Shown: positions 36,507 through 45,339, counted from the stretch's first letter. The stretch is DNA of 64,000 bases from Alkalicoccobacillus murimartini (GCF_030813245.1 NZ_JAUSUA010000002.1:1-64000); one strand, 5' to 3'. The notes: generated by a model not told the origin, from the sequence alone. Numbers and translations: made by a program.

Positions 36507-37997
36507 TTAAGTATGAGAAACAACAAGTCTTGTTAAAGTACGAGCCATGACTCCTGTTGCTCCTGCAGGTCCATTTGTCGATGGCTTATCCTGCCAAGCT
36601 GTTCCTGCAATATCTAAGTGAACCCATGGCGTGTTCTCAACAAACTCTCCAATGAACAATCCAGCTGTAATACTGCCACCAGCACGACCCGGTGCATTAT
36701 TAAGATCAGCTACATTACTAGTCTGAAGCATTTTCTGATAAGGCTTATGACTTGGCAACTGCCAGATCCATTCTCCTGCCGTCTCTGATGCCTCTGTAAC
36801 CTTTTGCATCCACTCATCGTTGTTCGTAATCGCACCCGTTGTATAATCTCCTAGTGCAACCACAACAGCCCCTGTAAGCGTCGCTACATCTACTAGATAG
36901 TCGACACCCAGCTGACGAGCATAAGCCACACCATCCGCAAGAATTAAACGACCTTCAGCATCCGTATTACGGATTTCAATTGTTTTACCAGTCATCGCCC
37001 GGATAACATCTCCTGGCTTCAAAGCAGAACCATTAATCATGTTCTCCGCTGATGGAATCACTGCAACAATGTTTACTGCTGGTTTGAGCTGCCCAATAGA
37101 CTCCATCGCTCCAAGTACAGCACCTGCACCACCCATATCCATCTTCATTTCATGCATACCTAGCGCAGGCTTAAGCGAAACACCACCCGCATCAAACGTC
37201 ATACCTTTTCCTACTAAACCAATGGCATTCTCCCACTTGTCTGTTCCTTGATATGTTAAGACAATCATCTTAGCTGGTTGATCACTTCCCGCCGTGACAG
37301 CAAGCAATGCTCCCATACCAAGTCTCTTCATGTCTTCTTCTTCAAGAACCTCAAGCTTAAAACCATAACGCTCAGACAACTTATGTGCTTCCTCTGCTAG
37401 ATCAGTAGGCGTTAAAAGATTGGCTGGAGTATTCACAAGAGTCCTTGCGTAATTTGTACCCTCTGCATAAGCCTTTCCTTCTACCGCTGATTGAGCTACA
37501 TCATCTGAGGCCTCTGTGTATAAGGTAACAGCTTCAAGATGCTTCTCTGGCTTATTAGACTTTTCCTTATAATCGACTACTTCATATGTACTTAACCCTA
37601 AACCTTCACCAATCAAAAAAGCAATATCGCTGGCATCTGTTTGATCTGCTGCTAAGAAAGCATCAAGACTAATCGCTACATCTGTTACACGATCTTCTTT
37701 CAACTTTTTGCCAAGCTTGCCTGCAAGCTCGCGAATAACCTCAGCATCTACTTCCTTTTTATCTCCTAAACCAATGGTATAAACAGTAGCTGTTTTAGCT
37801 TGACCAAACGTATAGAATGAACGAAGCTCACCCTTATCAGAAGAAAGCAAGCCTTGCTTCTTTAACTCTTCGATCTGACCATTCAACATTTCATTAAGAT
37901 CAGAAGCTGCTGTATCTAATCCACCATTCTTTAATAGCCCAATAACAAACACGTCATGTGATGACTCTTTCGTAAACTGTCTCGCTTGTGTATACAA
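36507..37997 (-). CDS. pepA: Leucyl aminopeptidase, M17 family
   Basis: 496 residues. C-terminal catalytic domain with the Zn ligands in GLVGKGMTFDAGGVSLKP (Lys and Asp, about 263-275), MKMDMGGAGAVLG (about 286) and the signature NTDAEGRLILADGVAYA (about 343-360), plus a bicarbonate-binding Arg. It trims N-terminal residues from peptides in the cytoplasm and corresponds to YuiE of B. subtilis, the gene beside yuiD. TTG start with SD GGAGGG at 6-7 bases. Confidence 0.95.
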   Translation of the reverse strand: MYTQARQFTKESSHDVFVIGLLKNGGLDTAASDLNEMLNGQIEELKKQGLLSSDKGELRSFYTFGQAKTATVYTIGLGDKKEVDAEVIRELAGKLGKKLKEDRVTDVAISLDAFLAADQTDASDIAFLIGEGLGLSTYEVVDYKEKSNKPEKHLEAVTLYTEASDDVAQSAVEGKAYAEGTNYARTLVNTPANLLTPTDLAEEAHKLSERYGFKLEVLEEEDMKRLGMGALLAVTAGSDQPAKMIVLTYQGTDKWENAIGLVGKGMTFDAGGVSLKPALGMHEMKMDMGGAGAVLGAMESIGQLKPAVNIVAVIPSAENMINGSALKPGDVIRAMTGKTIEIRNTDAEGRLILADGVAYARQLGVDYLVDVATLTGAVVVALGDYTTGAITNNDEWMQKVTEASETAGEWIWQLPSHKPYQKMLQTSNVADLNNAPGRAGGSITAGLFIGEFVENTPWVHLDIAGTAWQDKPSTNGPAGATGVMARTLTRLVVSHT

Positions 37998-38153
37998 ACT
38001 GATCCCTCCTTATTATTACACTAGTATAACATAATTCCCTAAAAAACAGCGTAATCTAATGAATACTATCTTTTTAATCCATGGGGTGTCTGTGCTATAA
38101 TAATGATATTGAATACGTGATTTTGTTTCGTAGGAAAGGACGTCATCGCATAC

Positions 38154-38621
38154 ATGGAGATTTTTCAAAACTTACCTTTGTGGTCTGCACTAATTGCCAT
38201 TATTGTGGCTCAATTCATCAAAATCCCCTTAGCCTTTATTGCAACAAGAAAGCTTAACTTTGAACTTTTCACCAGTACCGGCGGCATGCCCAGCTCTCAC
38301 TCCGCCGCAGTAACAGCCCTTTCCACTGCCGTTGCCATTGAACTCGGACTAGACTCTCCTGTATTTGCGGCAACAGCCATTCTAGGTATCATCGTAATGT
38401 TTGATGCTACAGGTGTCAGAAGACATGCAGGCTATCACGCAACTGTCTTGAACCAGCTTGTGGCAGATTTCAACAAGCTTGTGGACGAAGTGAAGACATG
38501 GCCAAAAAAAGAAGATGCAGACAAACTAAAAGAACTACTCGGACACCAACCCATTGAAGTATTTTTCGGCGCATTACTTGGGATCTTCTTAACACTTGGA
38601 CTATACGCTTGGATTTTTTAA
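38154..38621 (+). CDS. yuiD: YuiD-like divergent PAP2-family membrane protein (DUF212)
   Basis: 155 residues with four or five membrane helices and the family motif STGGMPSSHSAAVTALSTAVAIE (about 40-62) plus DATGVRRHAGYHATVLN (about 83-100), which resemble the phosphate-binding and His motifs of acid phosphatases (SxxxH and RxxxxxH). Probably acts on a lipid or polyprenyl phosphate, not proven. The best SD (GGAAAGGA) is ~13 bases upstream of the ATG. It is followed by a weak terminator and then by repeat array A. Confidence 0.88.
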   Translation: MEIFQNLPLWSALIAIIVAQFIKIPLAFIATRKLNFELFTSTGGMPSSHSAAVTALSTAVAIELGLDSPVFAATAILGIIVMFDATGVRRHAGYHATVLNQLVADFNKLVDEVKTWPKKEDADKLKELLGHQPIEVFFGALLGIFLTLGLYAWIF

Positions 38622-38636
38622 TATTAGAGTTAATGC

Positions 38637-38683
38637 AAAAAAGGCATGGATTTCGGTTGAGACCGGATTCGTGTCTTTTTTTT
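38637..38683 (+). terminator. Probable terminator of yuiD
   Basis: Imperfect hairpin centred on CGGT-TGAG-ACCG followed by eight T residues; it separates yuiD from the repeat array. Confidence 0.55.
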
Positions 38684-38699
38684 GGTGGGTGGGAGGGGA

Positions 38700-40372
38700 G
38701 TATTTGTGTGGAGATTTGTTAAGATGGATCAACGTTTATCAAGAGGAGGTGGGGCTTGGTAAGAGAGACGTTCGAGAGAGCATGAGCATGCTCCATTTAT
38801 TGTGGTGATATCAAGAAGGTTGAGCTCTGGGGCAAGAGCAGACGCGTATTTGGCAAGAGGGGATTGGCCTTATCAAGAGGGATATCCGCTTTATCAAGCC
38901 CGACCGCCTTTTACCACGATGGGAGCGGTGTCATCAAGAAGGTTGAACTTTGGGGCAAGAGCAAGAGCATAATTATCAAGAACTCGGATCCTTTATTAAG
39001 AGCAAACACACTTTTGGCAAGAGATAGTGCGTCGTGACCAAGACCTTCCACATCTCATGCCTGGTTCACACCCTCATCGGATAAAAATGGTCATTTTTTT
39101 AGAGATTATTTAGTTTGAGGGGTTTATCACGAAGAAGGCACCACCCACCACGATAGATCATCGTTTATCAAGAGGAGGTGGGCCTTATCAAGAGGGACAT
39201 CCGCTTTACCATGATCGACCGCCTTTTACCACGATGGGAGCTGTTTCATCAAGAAGGTTGGGCTTTAGGGCAAGAGCAGACGCGGATTTACCAAGAACTC
39301 GGATCCTTTATTAAGAGCACACGTACTTTTACCAAACCCCAAAACGCCGTTACCAAGACCCTCCTCCCCCGCTTGCCTCGTTCACCCACCCATCGGATAA
39401 AAATGTACATTTTTTAAGACCTTATTTAGTTTGAGGGGTTTACCACGAAGAAGGTACCATACACCACGATCGATCATCGTTTATCAAGAGGAGATGGGCC
39501 TTATCAAGAGGGACATCGGATTTACCAAGATCGACCGCCTTTTACCACGAGAAGAACCGTCTTATCAAGAATTTTGACCATGGGACCAAGAACTCCCACG
39601 CCGCACCAAGAACCCACCCCCTTTGTCACGAGCAACCCCACTTTTACCAAGAAACAGTATGCCGTTATCAAGAACCCGCACCCTCTCTAACCTCGATCAC
39701 CCACCCATCGTATAAAAATGTACATTTTTTAAGACCTTATTTGATTTGAGAGCTTTATCACGAAGTAGGCACCACCCACCACGATAGATCATCGTTTATC
39801 AAGAGGAGATGGGTCTTATCAAGAGGGACATCGGATTTACCAAGCCCGACCTCCTTTTACCACGAGGAGGAACGCCTTATCACGAAGATTGACCATGGGA
39901 CCAAGAACACCCACGCTCGCACCAAGAACCCACCCCCTTTGTCACGAGCGACCCCACTTTTACCAAGAAACAGTGCGCCGTTATCAAGAACCTGCACCCT
40001 CTCTAACCTAGTTCACCCACCATAGGATAAAAATGTACATTTTTTAAGACCTTATTTGCTTTGAGGGCTTTATCACGAAGTAGGCACCATCCACCACGAT
40101 AGATCATCGTTTACCAAGAGGAGATGGGCCTTGTCAAGAGGGACATCCGTTTTACCAAGCCCGACCGCCTTTTACCACGAGGAGGAACACCTTATCACGA
40201 AGATTGACCATGGGACCAAGAACATCCACGCTCGCACCAAGAACCCACCCCTTTACCACGAACAACTGCACTTTTTATCAAGCGCCAGAACTCGTTTACC
40301 AAGCACCACAGCTACTTTACCAAGACCGCCCACTCCGCCCCCCCTCAAACAACCTTCACCAAACCAATAAAA
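38700..40372 (+). repeat. Repeat array A: ~20.5-bp units with TTAYCAMGA core, non-coding
   Basis: About 1.7 kb between yuiD and yuiC, built from short degenerate units on the + strand with core TTATCAAGA, TTACCAAGA or TTACCACGA. In one stretch I located the core at 39759, 39780, 39800, 39820, 39841, 39861, 39881, 39902, 39923, 39943, 39964 and 39985: steps of 20 or 21 only. The sequence between cores is partly conserved (AGGAGATGGGCC, GGGACATC, CGACCGCC). Frames open through parts of it only because stops are rare in this composition; no SD or coherent protein is visible. I see no transposase or terminal repeats, and there are no unique CRISPR-like spacers. Function unknown. See also arrays B and C. 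Confidence 0.9.
39083..40044 (+). repeat. Higher-order repeat of ~315 bp in array A, marked by a palindrome
   Basis: The block AAAAATGTACATTTTT (first copy AAAAATGGTCATTTTT) begins at 39083, 39399, 39714 and 40029, spacing 316, 315 and 315. Each is preceded by C-rich DNA (CACCCACC) and followed by TTAAGACCTTATTT and a TTTGAG segment before the next TTATCACGA core. So about 12 short units plus one AT-rich palindromic block form a unit repeated three to four times. Confidence 0.9.
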
Positions 40373-40373
40373 C

Positions 40374-40424
40374 AAAAAAAGCCACTCCATTAGTCCTTTT
40401 CTGACTAATGAGATGACCTTTGTT
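40374..40424 (-). terminator. Terminator of yuiC
   Basis: - strand hairpin with stem CATTAGTC / GACTAATG plus imperfect flanking pairs, followed by T-rich sequence (the A-run at 40371-40380 on +). Confidence 0.65.
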
Positions 40425-40428
40425 TATT

Positions 40429-41151
40429 TTATGGATCGATTTGTCCTCGGAATACTTGGACAGCTTCGTCTTGATTCATCGCTTCTAGTTCGTCTTGACT
40501 TAAGGAACCTGAGCCTTGTTCTACGATAAAGACATCTAATTCTTTTTTGCCCCAGCGTTCATAGACGTCATCGACGGTATGGTAGTAGAGGTCAATTTTG
40601 TTTCCTTTGATGGCTGAGCCTGTGTCTGCGACTACTCCATATCCATATCCAGGTATAAAGAGCACTGTGCCTAATGGGAAGACACTTGTGTCGGCCGCTA
40701 TGGTTGAAAAGACGTCTCTTGTGACGGGTACGCCGGAGTATGTAATCCCATACGCGGCATCGCCGGGAACTTTACCTGTTGATTCGTAGCCTGCTGTATA
40801 GCCTGTTGCTTCTACTCGATGGGCAGGATACTTTGACCAGTCCTCTAAATAATCAAGACTATTTTGGTCTGCCTCACCAGAAGTAGTGACCTCTGCTGAC
40901 ATGGTGGCATGTGCCGTTTGATAGGTCGGCAGTTCTTTTTGCGCCAATGATACTTGTTTGTGCTCATGGTCGCTTGCTTGGTAAGGGAACTGTTCTGATT
41001 TGGTTAGTTCTGTTCTGACCCATGTATTTACTTGATTTGGTTGTACACCTGAAATGGTTGTAAATGTTGCCCAAATCGCCACAAGTAAAAGCACAGTCAT
41101 CGCTGCTCGACTTGTTATGTTTCTAGAATGACGCCTTTTTGGCAGATTCAA
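40429..41151 (-). CDS. yuiC: YuiC-like 3D-domain protein
   Basis: 240 residues: N-terminal membrane anchor (about 16-34), linker, and a C-terminal 3D (DDD) domain (about 115-220) with [44 protein letters not shown], containing the three Asp residues that name the domain. Related B. subtilis YuiC and Sps proteins are lytic transglycosylases of the MltA-like fold acting on peptidoglycan, some during spore resuscitation. TTG start, 9 bases after AGGAG; that SD lies inside a hairpin (41159-41219). Confidence 0.9.
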   Translation of the reverse strand: MNLPKRRHSRNITSRAAMTVLLLVAIWATFTTISGVQPNQVNTWVRTELTKSEQFPYQASDHEHKQVSLAQKELPTYQTAHATMSAEVTTSGEADQNSLDYLEDWSKYPAHRVEATGYTAGYESTGKVPGDAAYGITYSGVPVTRDVFSTIAADTSVFPLGTVLFIPGYGYGVVADTGSAIKGNKIDLYYHTVDDVYERWGKKELDVFIVEQGSGSLSQDELEAMNQDEAVQVFRGQIDP

Positions 41152-41158
41152 GAATACT

Positions 41159-41219
41159 CACTCCTCTCACAGAACAGCTTTTCCAAAACATTGGAGAAGT
41201 ATTCATTTGAGAGAGGAGT
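41159..41219 (-). promoter_or_regulatory. yuiC: Nested hairpin hiding the yuiC ribosome-binding site
   Basis: On the - strand the arm ACTCCTCTC (41219-41211) can pair perfectly with GAGAGGAGT (41167-41159), which includes the SD of yuiC; an inner hairpin (CTTCTCCAA / TTGGAAAAG, around 41201-41178) sits in the loop. The 5' arm begins 10 bases after the yuiB stop, so a ribosome finishing yuiB would cover it. It could couple yuiC to yuiB translation or act as a switch. No T-run follows, so it is not a normal terminator. Confidence 0.5.
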
Positions 41220-41228
41220 CAAAAAGGT

Positions 41229-41546
41229 TTAGAACATTTGGTAGCCACGTACGCGGAGCATTTTAATAACAATGCCCGCTATAATTGAGCCTATGAGTCC
41301 AAAGGATAATACAAGGTGATCGACCACTTTCAAATTCAATAGAGCGTATCCGAGGTTCTGTAATTCGCTTAATGGTTGTGTCAGGTACCCACCCAGCGGA
41401 CTTTGATTTACTATAATTAATACAACAAGCGGATAAATAAAAGCCATCAGCCATGTTGAACGTAATAGCATATTCAATAAGAAACCGATTCCAAAAAACA
41501 TGACTAGAAAAATCAGCATAGAAATAACCAGCTGAGGAATATTCAT
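41229..41546 (-). CDS. yuiB: YuiB-like membrane protein
   Basis: 105 residues with three or four membrane helices; matches the Bacillus YuiB family (IPQLVISMLIFLVMFFGIGFLLN, WLMAFIYPLVVLIIV, IAGIVIKMLRVRGYQMF). Function unknown. SD AGGAGTGAAGG precedes the ATG. It is 77 bases upstream of yuiC on the same strand, so the two are co-transcribed, as in B. subtilis. Confidence 0.85.
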   Translation of the reverse strand: MNIPQLVISMLIFLVMFFGIGFLLNMLLRSTWLMAFIYPLVVLIIVNQSPLGGYLTQPLSELQNLGYALLNLKVVDHLVLSFGLIGSIIAGIVIKMLRVRGYQMF

Positions 41547-41623
41547 ATACCTTCACTCCTATCTTCTTTTCTAGTTTACAAAACAGAATAGATTTCAGTC
41601 AATCTCAAGTTTTAAAAGAAAGC

Positions 41624-42439
41624 TTAATTGAGCAGATCCTTAAGGAGATAGCCCAATAGTCTGGTTGGTTGGTCCTCTTGTATGAGGTGTCCAGCAAAAG
41701 GTACATTCATAAATGTTGACGTCTTTATCCTTTGATGTAATTCCTCACCTTTTTTAATAGGAATCCACTGATCTTCTTCTCCCCAAATAAGTAAGGTAGG
41801 GATCTCAATCGTCTGATAAAGAGGCTCCAATTCATCTGTATATGATTGGTTGGCTTGGGCAATTTGACGGTAGAACGCAGCTTGTCCAGAAATGCCTAAC
41901 CATGGATCTAGAATTCCTTCCATCGTTTCAGTGCTCATAGGATGATACATAGCTCCTTGAATATAATCAGTCACAATGGCCCGATGGATTTTCTCAGGAA
42001 GACCAGTAAAGGCAGATTCAAATTTATTTACATGGGAGAAAAAAGGAGAACCCCACGGCGCAAGCGCGACTGGATCAATCAGAATCATCTTTTTAAATGC
42101 CACTTTTTCTAGCAAATGCGTACGTAGAACCGTTGTTCCACCAAAGTCATGTCCAATTACAATTGGGTTATCTAATTTCCAATAAGTAAGAAGTTCCTTA
42201 AGAACCTTACTTTGTATATCTAAGGAAACCGCCTCAGCTTTCTCTGATTTTCCATAACCCACTAGATCGTAATAATAAACAGTAAACCACTGACTTAGTG
42301 ATGGAATGATGTGTCTCCAATTAAAGGAGGACCAAGGTGTACCATGAACCAAAACAAGTGCTGGGCCATCCCCCTTTTTTTCAAATTGGATCTCTCCGAA
42401 TGTTGATGTAAACCTCTTTGTTAATTCAAAATGACCCAT
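41624..42439 (-). CDS. Alpha/beta hydrolase (haloalkane dehalogenase/epoxide hydrolase type)
   Basis: 271 residues of alpha/beta-hydrolase fold: oxyanion motif VLVHGTPWSSFNWRHI (about 28-42), nucleophile elbow VIGHDFGGTT with Asp (about 96-100), acid LLIWGEEDQWIP (about 208) and His in FAGHLIQED (about 245). An Asp nucleophile followed by F-G-G suggests a dehalogenase- or epoxide-hydrolase-like enzyme instead of an esterase. Start at ATG 42437-42439 with SD GGAGG; longer frames upstream overlap the CGNR gene. It follows that gene closely and is probably co-transcribed with it. Confidence 0.82.
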   Translation of the reverse strand: MGHFELTKRFTSTFGEIQFEKKGDGPALVLVHGTPWSSFNWRHIIPSLSQWFTVYYYDLVGYGKSEKAEAVSLDIQSKVLKELLTYWKLDNPIVIGHDFGGTTVLRTHLLEKVAFKKMILIDPVALAPWGSPFFSHVNKFESAFTGLPEKIHRAIVTDYIQGAMYHPMSTETMEGILDPWLGISGQAAFYRQIAQANQSYTDELEPLYQTIEIPTLLIWGEEDQWIPIKKGEELHQRIKTSTFMNVPFAGHLIQEDQPTRLLGYLLKDLLN

Positions 42440-42456
42440 TGCCTTTGCCTCCATTT

Positions 42457-43038
42457 TTATTTCTTTTTTGAATGATAAAACCTCTTGGCCTTTTCTCGAT
42501 TCCCACAAACATCCATGGTGCACCACTGTTTACTTTGATTTTTTGTCTTATCAATAAACAACCATTCGCAACGTTCACTATTGCATTGCTTCACCTTTTT
42601 TATGTGTGATGAGGTAAGAAGTTCTTCAAAGGCAAGTACAACTGGAAAGACTATTTGTTTTAATCCTTTTAGATTTTTTAACTCTTTGACGAATGTACCA
42701 TCTTCTGTCTGCGAAATTCTTACGTATGCAGCAACTTGCTGTAACCAGTGGTTCACTGTCGTCAAATGATCTTCATTTATAGTCGTTTGATGCAACGTTC
42801 CAATTATGATGCCATACATTGACTCTCTTAGCTTGAGTATTTCTTTTAAATCAATATCTCCAGCTTGAACTACATCATTTGCTCGTAACCCTATAAATTC
42901 TGACCACTCTACTAAGTCCGCTTGAGTCTTCAACCATTCTTGATGATGCTCGGTTCCATGAAAATTAGCCGTGTTCATAAAATCTAAGCTGATATCCCCT
43001 CCAGCTTTAGTTAATTCAAATGGTTTTGTAGATTCCAT
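42457..43038 (-). CDS. CGNR zinc-finger/ABATE-domain regulator
   Basis: 193 residues. N-terminal ABATE domain (about 10-130, GGDISLDFMNTANF, LKEILKLRESMYGII) and a C-terminal CGNR zinc finger (about 148-185) with CNSERCEWLFIDKTKN and CTMDVCGNREKAKRFY, giving the C-x4-C ... C-x4-C ligands. These are stress-linked transcription regulators in Gram-positive and actinobacterial genomes. Start at ATG 43036-43038 behind GGGAGG. It is divergent from the SMR transporter pair and upstream of the hydrolase gene, so it probably controls one or both. Confidence 0.85.
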   Translation of the reverse strand: MESTKPFELTKAGGDISLDFMNTANFHGTEHHQEWLKTQADLVEWSEFIGLRANDVVQAGDIDLKEILKLRESMYGIIIGTLHQTTINEDHLTTVNHWLQQVAAYVRISQTEDGTFVKELKNLKGLKQIVFPVVLAFEELLTSSHIKKVKQCNSERCEWLFIDKTKNQSKQWCTMDVCGNREKAKRFYHSKKK

Positions 43039-43128
43039 ATTGGTCCTCCCACTATTATAACTTGCTAAATACATTATAAGTGGTTATATTTATAACTGTC
43101 AAAATGATTTTAGGAGGTTATTTAATTC

Positions 43129-43443
43129 ATTTCATATGTTTACTTAATTCTAGCCATTTCTATCGAAGTATTTGCTTCCATTCAATTAAAGCGATCTAAT
43201 GGCTTACGAAAGATCCTTCCAAGTATTTTTACTTTCGCGGGTTATGGATTCTGTTTTTACTTTTTAGCAAAATCATTAACTTCATTGCCAATGAGCCTTG
43301 TATTCGCAACCTGGTCTGGTCTTGGAATTGCTTCAACCGTTCTATTTTCAATTTTATTTTTAAAGGAAACGGCTGATTTCAAAAGAGTCTTTGGGCTCGG
43401 GATCTTGCTTTCTGGCATCCTGTTATTAAATTTCGCAGCTTAA
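43129..43443 (+). CDS. SMR-family transporter subunit with apparent ATT start
   Basis: 104 residues, exactly SMR length, with four membrane helices. Helix 1 is YVYLILAISIEVFASIQLK with the essential Glu in the usual place (residue 13); helix 3 has VFATWSGLG; the C-terminus is GILLLNFAA. No ATG, GTG or TTG opens the frame: an in-frame TAA lies at 43120-43122 and the sequence then reads TTC ATT TCA TAT GTT TAC. SD AGGAGG ends 11 bases before the ATT at 43129-43131. Homologues normally begin MxYxYL, so the ATT stands where ATG is expected. Either ATT is used, or the gene lost its start. Confidence 0.8.
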   Translation: MSYVYLILAISIEVFASIQLKRSNGLRKILPSIFTFAGYGFCFYFLAKSLTSLPMSLVFATWSGLGIASTVLFSILFLKETADFKRVFGLGILLSGILLLNFAA

Positions 43444-43471
43444 GTAGTGACTTTAGGGAGGGGGAGGAGGA

Positions 43472-43834
43472 TTGAACATCTATTCCGTTTATTTAGTATC
43501 AGCTATCTTTTTTGGAGTGAACGGTCAGATTGCACTTAATTACTCAGCTGGCTTTACTCAAGTTGGATTTACGATCTACTCGCTTGTATGTTACTTTATA
43601 GCCTTTAGTTTCTTATCGTTAGCTGTTAGAGGCATTCCGCTTTCCATTGCCTATGCAATTTGGGGAGGTACTGGGGCAGCTCTGTCCATTTTTATAGGAC
43701 GATTTCTTTTTGGTGAATCTCTTTCGTTTATTAAGTTTTTAGCTCTCTTCATGATTGTTTTTGGCATCGTTTTTTTGCATGTAACGAGAAGATTCGATTC
43801 AGAAAACAAAAAAGCCCCCAAAATTGGGGGCTAA
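43472..43834 (+). CDS. SMR-family transporter subunit lacking the helix-1 glutamate
   Basis: 120 residues, four membrane helices, clearly SMR (YSAGFTQVGF, IPLSIAYAIWGGTGAALS). Aligned with EmrE helix 1, the essential Glu14 is Gly (AIFFGVNGQIAL against AILAEVIGTTLM). The upstream partner keeps its Glu, so the pair may form an asymmetric heterodimer. TTG start in a G-rich SD region (GGGAGGGGGAGGAGG). The last codons run into the terminator of yumB. The gene is 28 bases after the first SMR gene and opposite the CGNR regulator. Substrate unknown: cationic drugs, guanidinium or polyamines are possible. Confidence 0.85.
   Translation: MNIYSVYLVSAIFFGVNGQIALNYSAGFTQVGFTIYSLVCYFIAFSFLSLAVRGIPLSIAYAIWGGTGAALSIFIGRFLFGESLSFIKFLALFMIVFGIVFLHVTRRFDSENKKAPKIGG
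43808..43833 (-). terminator. Terminator of yumB, inside the SMR 3' end
   Basis: Stem AGCCCCC / GGGGGCT with loop AAAATT; T-rich tail on the - strand. It overlaps the last seven codons of the convergent SMR gene. Confidence 0.8.
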
Positions 43835-43850
43835 AGATTAGTACGATTTA

Positions 43851-45050
43851 TTAAAATGGCTTTTTCCCTTTTTTCAGAACAAGACCTACTCCACCAAGCA
43901 TTAGCAGGTAGCGGTTATCAATCATCTTCTTCATGAAGTTAGCTGTTCCACCGTAAAGTTTACGTGACCCAACAGCTCCAATGGCTTCTTTGCCTCCAAG
44001 TGACGCTACTGTTCCTTTGATGTCTGGCTTAAAGGTTTTTAACTCGCCACCATTAACCAACGCATTCAAGTTGCTCGCACACACTTCTGCCATCTGCATT
44101 GCAATTTGAGCAGTTGGAGGATAAGGACGATTAATTTCTTCGTTAATCAGTAGTGCACAGTCCCCAATAATAAAGATATCGCTAAATCCAGGTGCACGAA
44201 GATCAGCTTCTACCTTAATACGACCACGCATGTTTTCAAAACCAGAACGCTCGATAATAGAACTGCCTCGAACTCCTGTTGCCCATACGATTGTAGAGGC
44301 CTTAATTTCTTCGCCTTCACCAACCACAACGCCAGCTGCGGTTACTTCTTTAATCGGCGTATTGATCTTAAATTCAACCCCACGGCTTTCAAGCAAATTC
44401 ATTGCGTACTCGACTAGCTCCGGATCAAATCCAGGTAATGCTGTTGGAGCTGCCTCCACTACATATAACTTTACTTGATCACGCGGAATGTCATACTGCT
44501 TACAGAGCTGAGGAACACGTTCAGAAAGCTCACCAATAAACTCGATCCCTGTGAATCCGGCTCCAGCTACTACAAAAGTAAGCAATCCTTCTTCTTTTTC
44601 TACTTGGTTATTGTATTTAGCGAAACAATTTTCGATATGGTCTTTAATCTGACGAGCACCATTCACTGTCCATTTGCTGTATGCATGTTCTTTAACGCCA
44701 GGTACGCCAAATGTTTCAGCTTCAGCTCCAAGCCCAACAACAAGATAATCGTAATCTAGCTCTCCATCTTTAAGTAGAACCTTCTTTTCTTCTGTCTTGA
44801 TTTCAACTACTTCGTCTTGAACAAAGTTAATTTTGCGGAAATCCAGTACGCTATTAATAGGCATTCTTGTTTTTTCCGGAAGCATGGTACCGGCTGCTGG
44901 TTCGTGTAACCATGTTGTTTGATAATGGTAATCATGTTTGTTTACAAGCGTGACTTTCGCTTCATTATCTCCAACTTTTTTTTGAAGCTTTGTAGCTGTG
45001 ATCATTCCACCATAGCCTGCGCCTAAGATTACAATATGCGGCTTATTCAC
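43851..45050 (-). CDS. yumB: Type II NADH dehydrogenase (NDH-2, YumB-like)
   Basis: 399 residues. FAD loop [15 protein letters not shown] at the N-terminus, second Rossmann loop [17 protein letters not shown] (about 170), FIIGDCALL (about 300), [12 protein letters not shown] (quinone-side motif, about 315) and the YumB-type C-terminus [24 protein letters not shown], which anchors it at the membrane. It passes electrons from NADH to menaquinone without pumping protons. The neighbour yumC matches B. subtilis gene order. A Rex-like operator lies 37 bases upstream of the start, which suggests control by the NADH/NAD ratio. Confidence 0.92.
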   Translation of the reverse strand: MNKPHIVILGAGYGGMITATKLQKKVGDNEAKVTLVNKHDYHYQTTWLHEPAAGTMLPEKTRMPINSVLDFRKINFVQDEVVEIKTEEKKVLLKDGELDYDYLVVGLGAEAETFGVPGVKEHAYSKWTVNGARQIKDHIENCFAKYNNQVEKEEGLLTFVVAGAGFTGIEFIGELSERVPQLCKQYDIPRDQVKLYVVEAAPTALPGFDPELVEYAMNLLESRGVEFKINTPIKEVTAAGVVVGEGEEIKASTIVWATGVRGSSIIERSGFENMRGRIKVEADLRAPGFSDIFIIGDCALLINEEINRPYPPTAQIAMQMAEVCASNLNALVNGGELKTFKPDIKGTVASLGGKEAIGAVGSRKLYGGTANFMKKMIDNRYLLMLGGVGLVLKKGKKPF

Positions 45051-45086
45051 AATATCACTTCCATCGATTTATTTTTTAACGTTCAC

Positions 45087-45104
45087 TTGTGATCTATTTC
45101 ACGA
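45087..45104. promoter_or_regulatory. Candidate Rex operator upstream of yumB
   Basis: TTGTGATCTATTTCACGA is an imperfect palindrome (TTGTGA-N6-TCACGA) very close to the Rex consensus TTGTGAAxxxxTTCACAA. The rest of the 324-bp divergent region is AT-rich and holds the yumC promoter; nothing else recognised. Confidence 0.65.
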
Positions 45105-45310
45105 ACTAATATACAGGTATACATTTGTACAGAAATCGCCCCAAAATAGACACAACTTATCTATATTCTATAATATGTGTTTTCTCTAGACTTTTCAACA
45201 AGTTTCGTGTTATTTATGAAAGAATTTCTGACAATAGTTGATGGCCATCCTAAATTATATGAAAATCGAAACTCATAAAAAGAAAAATGAATGAAAAAGA
45301 TTCTCAACCT

Positions 45311-45339
45311 TTGTTTTTCCTATTAAGTATCGCTATAAT
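45311..45339 (+). promoter_or_regulatory. yumC: Sigma-A promoter of yumC
   Basis: -35 TTGTTT (45311-45316) and -10 TATAAT (45334-45339) with 17-bp spacing, about 35 bases before the yumC start. Confidence 0.75.

Noticed and set aside
38596-40404. + strand ORFs in array A
   Set aside because: No SD, no family resemblance, and frames switch through the repeat as expected of non-coding tandem DNA.
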